The notes under the pieces are model-generated. The model was given only the letters and a program-made list of their open reading frames with translations. It was not told the origin of the DNA and did not search any database. A stretch of 64,000 bases of DNA, taken from NCBI RefSeq assembly GCF_007677875.1, contig NZ_VEDO01000008.1, positions 62,001 to 126,000 on the forward strand, written 5' to 3'. Below, piece by piece: positions 58,195-64,000 of this stretch (position 1 is the first letter of the stretch; each line of letters starts with the position of its first letter). Position numbers and translations under genes: made by a program. The stretch comes from Variovorax boronicumulans. Lineage in GTDB: Bacteria > Pseudomonadota > Gammaproteobacteria > Burkholderiales > Burkholderiaceae_C.

Positions 58195-59021
58195 TGTCCA
58201 CTTCTCTCGACACGACCATCGCCTTCATTGGGGGCGGCAACATGGCCAGCGCCATCATCGGCGGCCTGGTCCGCCAGGGCTTGCCGGCCGAGCGCGTGCG
58301 CGTGGTCGAGCCCTTCGCCGAGACAAGGGCCAAACTGCTGGCCGACCACGGCGTGCAGGCGATGGAACAGGCCGGCCCGGCGCTGGCCGACGCCGCCCTC
58401 GTGGTCTGGGCCGTCAAGCCCCAGGTGTTCGCCGAGGCCGCCGCGCCCGTGCGCGCCCATGCCACCGGCGCGCTGCACTTGAGCGTGGCAGCGGGCATCC
58501 GCAGCGACAGCATCGCACGCTGGCTGGGCACCGAGCGCATCGTGCGGGCCATGCCCAACACGCCCGCGCTGGTGGGCCTGGGCACGACCGGCCTGTACGC
58601 CCGGGACGCCGTCAGCGCGGCCGACCGCACCCAGGTCGAGCAGGTCATCGCCACCACAGGCGCCGCGCTGTGGGTGGAACAGGAAGCCCAGCTCGACGCC
58701 GTGACCGCGCTGTCGGGCTCGGGCCCCGCCTACGTGTTCTATTTCCTCGAAGCCATGGTGCAGGCTGGAACGGGCATGGGCCTGTCGGCAGCGCAGGCGC
58801 AGCAACTGGCCATCGGCACCTTCGCGGGCGCCGGGGAACTCGCGCGCCGCTCCGACGAACCGCTGGCCACGCTGCGCCAGCGCGTGACCTCCAAGGGTGG
58901 CACGACCCATGCGGCGATCACGTCCATGCAGGAAGCCGGCGTGGGCCCGGCCTTCGAACGCGCGATGCGGGCCGCCGAACAACGCGCCCGAGAACTGGGC
59001 GACGAGTTCGGCAAGGCCTGA
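58194..59021 (+). CDS. proC: Pyrroline-5-carboxylate reductase
   Basis: The 275-residue protein has GGGNMASAIIGGLVRQGLPAERVRV (NADPH-binding), IVRAMPNTPALVG and the C-terminal substrate domain with VTALSGSGPAYVFYFLEAMVQAGTGMGLSAAQAQQL. It reduces 1-pyrroline-5-carboxylate to proline, the last step of proline synthesis. Start at 58194 (ATG after GTG) overlaps the lipoprotein stop. Confidence 0.95.
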   Translation: MSTSLDTTIAFIGGGNMASAIIGGLVRQGLPAERVRVVEPFAETRAKLLADHGVQAMEQAGPALADAALVVWAVKPQVFAEAAAPVRAHATGALHLSVAAGIRSDSIARWLGTERIVRAMPNTPALVGLGTTGLYARDAVSAADRTQVEQVIATTGAALWVEQEAQLDAVTALSGSGPAYVFYFLEAMVQAGTGMGLSAAQAQQLAIGTFAGAGELARRSDEPLATLRQRVTSKGGTTHAAITSMQEAGVGPAFERAMRAAEQRARELGDEFGKA

Positions 59022-59024
59022 GCT

Positions 59025-59969
59025 TCAGGCGAAGGTGTAGCCCGCCACGATGCCGGCGAACACCGCGAAGCCCAGCCAGTGGTTGAGCCGGAAGGCCTTG
59101 AAGCAGCCTTCGCGCGTGCGGTCGTGGATCAGCGTGGCGTGCCAGACCACCTGGGCCGCGGCGGCCGCGATGCCGGCCAGGAACAGCCAGCCCGGCACCA
59201 AGGGCCGCAGCGCCAGCGTCCAGATCGCCAGGAACAGCGCATAGCTCGCCAGCACGCCCACCACGTCGAAACGGCCCAGCGTGATGGCCGAGGTCTTCAT
59301 GCCGATCTTGAGGTCGTCGTCGCGGTCGACCATGGCGTACTCGGTGTCGTAGGCGATCACCCAGAACAGGTTGCCCAGCAGCAGCAGCCAGGCCAGCGGC
59401 GGCACGCTGGCCCAGGCGGCCTGCAGGCTGAACGCGCCACCGCTCGTGAACAGCTCCCAGGCCGGCCCGCCGCGCACGGCCGAGAACGCCATTGGGATGC
59501 CGAAGGAAAAGGCCACGCCCAGCACGGCCTGCGGCATGGAAACGTAGCGCTTGGCGAACGGGTAGACCAGCGTGACGGCCAGCGCCACGAACGACCAGGC
59601 GGTGGTGGCCAGGTTGGTCGTCAGCACCAGGCCGAAAGCGGCCAGCGCCAGCACCGCGCCCACCGCCAGCGCCTCGCGTGGCGCGATCCGGCCGCTGGTC
59701 ACGGGCCGCTGGGCCGTGCGCTTGACGTGGCGATCGAAGTCGCGGTCGGCCACGTCGTTGACGCAGCAGCCCGCGCTGCGCATGAGGATGGTGCCGAGCG
59801 TGAACACGGCCAGCAGGTGCCAGCCCGGGAAGCCACCGGCCGCGATCCACAGTGCGCCCAGCGAGGGCCACAGCAGCAGCAGCCAGCCCGCGGGGCGGTT
59901 CCAGCGGATCAGGTCCAGGTACAGCGCCAGCCGCCCGGGGGCAGCCGGTGCAGGCAGGGTCGCGGCCAA
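59025..59969 (-). CDS. ubiA: 4-hydroxybenzoate octaprenyltransferase
   Basis: The 314-residue multi-spanning membrane protein has the two Asp-rich motifs of Ubi[20 protein letters not shown] and [17 protein letters not shown]. It attaches the polyprenyl tail to 4-hydroxybenzoate in ubiquinone synthesis. Its start codon is directly downstream of the dps stop (1-base spacing). It converges with proC, 3 bases apart. Confidence 0.93.
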   Translation of the reverse strand: MAATLPAPAAPGRLALYLDLIRWNRPAGWLLLLWPSLGALWIAAGGFPGWHLLAVFTLGTILMRSAGCCVNDVADRDFDRHVKRTAQRPVTSGRIAPREALAVGAVLALAAFGLVLTTNLATTAWSFVALAVTLVYPFAKRYVSMPQAVLGVAFSFGIPMAFSAVRGGPAWELFTSGGAFSLQAAWASVPPLAWLLLLGNLFWVIAYDTEYAMVDRDDDLKIGMKTSAITLGRFDVVGVLASYALFLAIWTLALRPLVPGWLFLAGIAAAAAQVVWHATLIHDRTREGCFKAFRLNHWLGFAVFAGIVAGYTFA

Positions 59970-60500
59970 TTACTCCTCGAGCAGCGAGCGCAGCATCCAG
60001 GCGGTCTGCTCGTGCACGGTCAGGCGCTGGGTCAGCAGGTCGGCCGTGGGCTCGTCGCTGGCCTTGTCGGCGATGGGGAACAGTTCTCGCGCCGTGCGGG
60101 CCACGGCCTCGTGGCCCTTGACCAGGATGCGCACCATCTCGAGCGCCGCCGGCGGCTCGGTCGGCGCGTCGGCCAGGGAGGTCAGCTGGCCGAACTGGGC
60201 GTAGGAGCCCGGCGCCTTGTGGCCCAGCGAGCGGATGCGCTCGGCCACCGGGTCCACAGCGTTCCACAGCTCCGTGTACTGGGCCATGAACATCGCGTGC
60301 AGCGTGTTGAACATGGGGCCGGTCACGTTCCAGTGGAAGTTGTGCGTGGTCAGGTACAGCGTGTAGGTGTCGGCCAGCAGGCGCGACAGGCCCTTGGCGA
60401 TGGCTTCGCGGTCCTTCTCGCTGATGCCGATGTTGATCGAGGGGGCGCCGCCGGTGGGCAGTGCGAGGACCGCAGATGCGCTGGACTTCTTCTTGGCCAT
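59970..60500 (-). CDS. dps: Dps-family DNA-protecting ferritin-like protein
   Basis: The 176-residue protein has a Lys-rich N terminus (MAKKKSS) for DNA contact and the Dps ferroxidase signature ([46 protein letters not shown]). It forms dodecameric shells that oxidise Fe2+ with hydrogen peroxide. It follows oxyR and has an OxyR-like site upstream at 60570-60584. Start at 60500. Confidence 0.95.
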   Translation of the reverse strand: MAKKKSSASAVLALPTGGAPSINIGISEKDREAIAKGLSRLLADTYTLYLTTHNFHWNVTGPMFNTLHAMFMAQYTELWNAVDPVAERIRSLGHKAPGSYAQFGQLTSLADAPTEPPAALEMVRILVKGHEAVARTARELFPIADKASDEPTADLLTQRLTVHEQTAWMLRSLLEE

Positions 60501-60569
60501 GTCGTGCTCCTGTTGAGGCAAAGGGTGGTTTTTTAACATGCGGGCGTGTCGCGGCGACACCAAGGCGGG

Positions 60570-60584
60570 CTATGCCGGCGATAG
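60570..60584. promoter_or_regulatory. OxyR-type operator upstream of dps
   Basis: CTAT (60570-60573), seven bases, ATAG (60581-60584) is the inner pair of the OxyR consensus (ATAG N7 CTAT N7 ATAG N7 CTAT). It sits between the oxyR stop (60597) and the dps start (60500), about 80 bp upstream of dps. The outer half-sites are weak. Confidence 0.6.
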
Positions 60585-60596
60585 CCTCGCGGCGGA

Positions 60597-61550
60597 TCAG
60601 GACAGGCGCTTCACGCCGGGCAGCTCGCAGGCGTAGATCGCGTTGCGCAGCGCGGCGATGGCCTCGTAGCGCGTGAAGCTGCGGCGCCAGGCCAGCACCA
60701 CGCGTCTTGTGGGCGGGTCGCCGTCGAAGGGCAGGTACTTCACATAGGGCTCGTCCGCCCGCTTGCGCTTGCCCTTGTGTTCCAGCGCCTCGCTGGGCAC
60801 GCCCAGGCGCGGCACCAGGGTCACGCCCATGCCGGCGGCCACCATGTGCTTGATGGTCTCCAGCGAGGAGCCCTCGAAGCTGCGGCGGATGCCTTCGGCG
60901 TCGCTGGAAAAGCGCGCGAACTCTGGGCAGACCTCCAGCACGTGGTCCCGAAAGCAATGGCCGTTGCCCAGCAACAGCATGGTCTCGGCCTTGAGCTGCT
61001 GGGCCGTGATGTGGCTCTGCGCCGCCAGCGGGTGGCTGGTGGGTACCACGGCCACGAAGGGCTCGTCGTAAAGCGGCGCGATGGCCAGGCCCGCGTCGGG
61101 AAAGGGCTCGGCCATGATGGCGCAGTCCAGCTCGCCCGTGCGCACCGACTCCAGCAGCTTGACCGTGAAGTTCTCCTGCAGCATGAGCGGCATCTGCGGC
61201 GTGCGCGCAATGGCGTTGCGCACGAGGTCGGGCAGCAGGTAGGGCGCGATGGTGTAGATCACGCCGAGCTTGAGCGGGCCGGCCAGAGGGTCCTTGCCGC
61301 GCTTGGCGATCTCCTTGATGTTGGCCGCCTGCTCCAGCACGCTCTGCGCCTGGCGCACGATCTCCTCGCCCAGCGGCGTGACCGTGACCTCGTTGGCGCT
61401 GCGCTCGAACAGCTTCAGGTCCAGCTCCTCCTCGAGCTTCTTGATGGCCACCGACAGCGTGGGCTGCGAGACGAAGCAGGCCTCGGCGGCCTTGCCGAAG
61501 TGCTTCTCCCGCGCGACGGCAACGATGTACTTCAGCTCGGTAAGTGTCAT
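60597..61550 (-). CDS. oxyR: Hydrogen-peroxide-sensing LysR regulator OxyR
   Basis: The 317-residue protein has a LysR winged helix at the N terminus and redox-active Cys199 and Cys208 in GNGHCFRDHVLEVC, at exactly the positions of E. coli OxyR. Oxidation of these cysteines activates transcription of peroxide-defence genes such as dps. The start at 61550 (MTLTELKYIVAVAREKHF) is typical. It is upstream of dps and downstream of recG. Confidence 0.96.
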   Translation of the reverse strand: MTLTELKYIVAVAREKHFGKAAEACFVSQPTLSVAIKKLEEELDLKLFERSANEVTVTPLGEEIVRQAQSVLEQAANIKEIAKRGKDPLAGPLKLGVIYTIAPYLLPDLVRNAIARTPQMPLMLQENFTVKLLESVRTGELDCAIMAEPFPDAGLAIAPLYDEPFVAVVPTSHPLAAQSHITAQQLKAETMLLLGNGHCFRDHVLEVCPEFARFSSDAEGIRRSFEGSSLETIKHMVAAGMGVTLVPRLGVPSEALEHKGKRKRADEPYVKYLPFDGDPPTRRVVLAWRRSFTRYEAIAALRNAIYACELPGVKRLS

Positions 61551-61573
61551 GCCGCGTATTGTCGCGTCCGGCG

Positions 61574-63619
61574 CTAGGCCTTGAGAAATTCCGCCTTCCC
61601 GCCCAGCCATCTCTGCACATGGCGTTCGGCCAGCAGGGGGTGGTCGTCCAGCATGCGCGGCGCGAGTTCGCGCGCCCAGGCCAGCAGGTCTGCGTCCTCC
61701 TCCAGGTTGGCGAAGCGCAGCAGCGGCGCGCCGGACTGGCGTTCGCCCAGGAACTCGCCCGGGCCGCGGATCTCCAGGTCGCGCCGCGCGATTTCGAAAC
61801 CGTCGGTGGTCTCGGCCATGGCCTTGAGCCGCGCGCGCGCCGTCTCGCCCAGGCGCGGCGCATCGCCCGTCGAATACAGCAGCACGCAGGCCGAGGCCGC
61901 CGCGCCGCGGCCCACGCGCCCGCGCAACTGGTGCAGCTGCGACAGGCCGAAGCGCTCGGCATGCTCGATGACCATCAGCGAGGCGTTGGGCACGTCCACG
62001 CCGACCTCGATCACCGTGGTGCTGACCAGCACGCCCATCAGGCCTTCGGTGAACAGCGCCATGACGGCCTTCTTCTCCGCAGGCGCCATGCGCGCGTGCA
62101 GCAGGCCGACCAGCACGCCGGGCAGCGCATCGGACAGCTCGGCATGCGTGGCCGTGGCGTTGACGAGGTCGATGGCCTCGCTCTCCTCGATCAGCGGGCA
62201 GACCCAGTAGACCTGCCGGCCCTCGCGCAGCTGCTCGCCGATGCGCGCGACCACCTCGTCGCGCCGTCCCTCGTGCACCACGCGCGTGACCACGGGCGTG
62301 CGGCCGGGCGGCAGCTCGTCGATGGGGGAGACGTCCAGGTCGGCGTAATAGCTCATGGCCAGCGTGCGCGGAATCGGCGTGGCGCTCATCATGAGCAGGT
62401 GCGGCTCCTGGCCTTCGTGGGCCAGCTTGGCCCGCAGCGCCAGCCGCTGCGCTACGCCGAAGCGGTGCTGCTCGTCGATCACGGCCAGCGCCAGGCGCTG
62501 GAAATGCACCTTGTCCTGGATCACGGCGTGCGTGCCCACGACCAGTGCCGCCTCGCCGCTGGCGATGCGCGCGAGCTGGGTCTCGCGGTCCCTCTTCTTC
62601 TGGCCGCCGCCCAGCCAGGCGATGCCCCGGCCGCGGGCGGCCAGCAGCGGCTCCAGCCAGTCGGCGAGCTTGCGAAAGTGCTGCTCGGCCAGGATCTCGG
62701 TCGGCGCCATCAGCGCGCACTGCCAGCCGGCGTCCATGCAGACGGCCGCCGCCAGCGCGGCGACCACCGTCTTGCCCGAACCCACGTCGCCTTGCAGCAG
62801 CCGGTGCATGGGCTGGGGCCGGGCCAGGTCGGCTGCGATCTCGGCCACCACGCGCTGCTGCGCGCCGGTCAGCGCGAACGGCAGCGCGGCCAGCAAGCCG
62901 TCGCGCACGCCATCTGCGGTCGCGGGCAGGCTCGGCGCGCGCAGCCTGTCACGTTCGCGCTTGGCCGCCAGTTGCGAGAGCTGCTGCGCCAGCAACTCCT
63001 CGGCCTTCAGGCGCTGCCAGGCCGGGTGGCTGCGGTCTTCCAGCGCGGCCAGCGACACCGCGGGCGTGGGATGGTGCAGGAAGTCGAGCGCGGCACGCAG
63101 GCTCCAGGGCTGCGGCCTTGGCAGGGTTTCGGACAGGTCGGCCCGCGCCAGACCTGCCAGCACGGCCTTGCGCAGGTAGCTCTGCGGCAGGCCGGCGGTC
63201 GTCGGGTACACGGGCGTCAGCGCGGTCGGCAGTTCGCCCGTGTCGGGCCGAAACTGCGGGTGCAGCATCTGCCGCCCGGCGAAGCCGCCGCGCACCTCGC
63301 CACGCACGCGGATGCGGGCGCCCGGTGCCAGCGACTTCTGGTGCGAGGGGTAGAAGCTGAAGAAGCGCAGCAGGCAGCGGTCGGTACCGTCGTCCACGGT
63401 CACGAGCAGCTGGCGCCGCGGGCCGGGCCGGATCTCGCTGCCGACCACGGTGGCGGCGATCTGCACGGTGTCGCCGTCGTGCGTGTCGGCCAGGCGGACG
63501 ATGCGTGTCTCGTCCTCGTAGCGCAGCGGCAGGTGCAGGGCCAGATCGATGGGGCGGCGCAGTCCCAGCTTGTGCAGCGCCCGCTGCGCCGGGCTCTCGC
63601 GCGGTCGTTCGGCCGGCAC
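61574..63619 (-). CDS. recG: ATP-dependent DNA helicase RecG
   Basis: The 681-residue protein has the RecG wedge domain (VRLADTHDGDTVQIAATVVGSEIRPGPRRQLLVTVDDGTDRCLLRFF), Walker A GDVGSGKT, DEQH-type box, and the C-terminal helicase motifs (HARMAPAEKKAVMALF, QLRGRVGRG). It remodels stalled replication forks. A GTG at 63619 is used because it lies right after the YfcH-like stop; longer frames overlap that gene. Confidence 0.9.
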   Translation of the reverse strand: MPAERPRESPAQRALHKLGLRRPIDLALHLPLRYEDETRIVRLADTHDGDTVQIAATVVGSEIRPGPRRQLLVTVDDGTDRCLLRFFSFYPSHQKSLAPGARIRVRGEVRGGFAGRQMLHPQFRPDTGELPTALTPVYPTTAGLPQSYLRKAVLAGLARADLSETLPRPQPWSLRAALDFLHHPTPAVSLAALEDRSHPAWQRLKAEELLAQQLSQLAAKRERDRLRAPSLPATADGVRDGLLAALPFALTGAQQRVVAEIAADLARPQPMHRLLQGDVGSGKTVVAALAAAVCMDAGWQCALMAPTEILAEQHFRKLADWLEPLLAARGRGIAWLGGGQKKRDRETQLARIASGEAALVVGTHAVIQDKVHFQRLALAVIDEQHRFGVAQRLALRAKLAHEGQEPHLLMMSATPIPRTLAMSYYADLDVSPIDELPPGRTPVVTRVVHEGRRDEVVARIGEQLREGRQVYWVCPLIEESEAIDLVNATATHAELSDALPGVLVGLLHARMAPAEKKAVMALFTEGLMGVLVSTTVIEVGVDVPNASLMVIEHAERFGLSQLHQLRGRVGRGAAASACVLLYSTGDAPRLGETARARLKAMAETTDGFEIARRDLEIRGPGEFLGERQSGAPLLRFANLEEDADLLAWARELAPRMLDDHPLLAERHVQRWLGGKAEFLKA

Positions 63620-63621
63620 GC

Positions 63622-64000
63622 TCAGCAGAGGTCCTTCAGTGCCGCAGCCGCGTCCGGAAAGCGAAAGGCAAAGCCGCTGCCCAGCAGCCGCCGGGGCAGT
63701 ACCCGCTGGCCCGCGGTCAGCAGTTCGGCCTGCTCGCCCAACACCAGGCGCAGCGGCAGGCCCGGCGTGGGCAGCCAGCTGGGTCGCCCGAGCTGGCGCG
63801 CGGCCATGCGGCTGAACTCCGCCTGGCGCAGCACGCCGGGCGCAGTGACGTTGTAGACCGGCGTGCCCGGCGGCGCGCCCTCGGCCAAGCCCCAGGTGTG
63901 GGCCATCGCCCCGAGCACGTCCTGCACATGGACCCAGCTGAACCACTGCCGCCCTCCGGCCAGCGGCCCGCCCAGGCCCAGCCGGACGGGCAGCAGCATC
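63622..64000 (-). CDS. YfcH/TIGR01777-family NAD-dependent epimerase-like protein, C-terminal part
   Basis: The 3' end of a gene continuing beyond the window, with VRLGLGGPLAGGRQWFSWVHVQDVLGAMAHTWGLAEG and the C-terminal helix-strand GFAFRFPDAAAALKDLC. This matches TIGR01777/YfcH proteins, relatives of the SDR sugar epimerases. The stop is 3 bases before the recG GTG, so the two are co-transcribed. Function uncharacterised. Confidence 0.85.
   Translation of the reverse strand, partial: MLLPVRLGLGGPLAGGRQWFSWVHVQDVLGAMAHTWGLAEGAPPGTPVYNVTAPGVLRQAEFSRMAARQLGRPSWLPTPGLPLRLVLGEQAELLTAGQRVLPRRLLGSGFAFRFPDAAAALKDLC

Overview
The window is a high-GC chromosomal segment that reads as a betaproteobacterium of the Burkholderiales, most likely Comamonadaceae. 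The support is the number of stand-alone Bug/TctC-type solute receptors, the secY-rpmJ-rpsM-rpsK-rpsD-rpoA-rplQ order, the glpSTPQUV glycerol ABC cluster, MetQ-like proteins, and the LysR/IclR-rich accessory content. This placement is inference from gene content; no taxonomic marker was compared.

Layout. (1) 0-2.3 kb: the end of a TPR gene and a flavin-dependent halogenase-like oxidoreductase. (2) 2.5-26 kb: an archipelago with the look of organosulfur scavenging. It holds metNIQ with an acireductone-dioxygenase-like gene, an FMN reductase of the MsuE/SsuE type, two orphan MetQ-like binding proteins, a TauABC/SsuABC-type importer, a MauG/CcpA-type dihaem protein coupled to an anchored binding protein, two tandem SfnB/DszC-like flavin monooxygenases and a DszA/NtaA-like monooxygenase. 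Several promoters here share a palindrome (GCATATGC type) and a conserved -35/-10 layout. Embedded in the block are a LysR gene, a kelch protein, a dodecin, a frameshifted FUSC exporter, and two paralogous Crp/Fnr regulators, each preceded by an Fnr-like inverted repeat. (3) 26-28 kb: a hybrid histidine kinase broken by a 1-base frameshift. (4) 28-37.7 kb: two small catabolic clusters, FAD oxidoreductase/Bug/LysR, then IclR divergent from amidohydrolase/Bug/Bug/CoA-transferase/citryl-CoA lyase, with a three-half-site operator between them.

(5) 37.8-46.9 kb (minus strand): the spc and alpha ribosomal protein operons (rplN to rplQ), with secY, rpoA and an initiator tRNA at the 3' end. They are driven by a near-consensus promoter just behind glpD. 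Where infA would sit between secY and rpmJ, only an infA-like C-terminal remnant remains. (6) 47-57 kb: a complete glycerol module: glpSTPQUV importer and glpD on one strand, glpR and glpK divergent, with TGTTCGGT direct repeats in the shared promoter region. (7) 57-64 kb: a phytase-like esterase lipoprotein, proC, and on the minus strand ubiA, dps, oxyR, recG and the end of a YfcH-type epimerase gene; an OxyR-like CTAT-N7-ATAG site lies in front of dps.

I see no insertion sequence, prophage, CRISPR array or replication origin. The least conventional parts are the sulfur-type block with its shared promoter architecture, the autoregulation-like Fnr pair, and the IclR/citryl-CoA lyase cluster.
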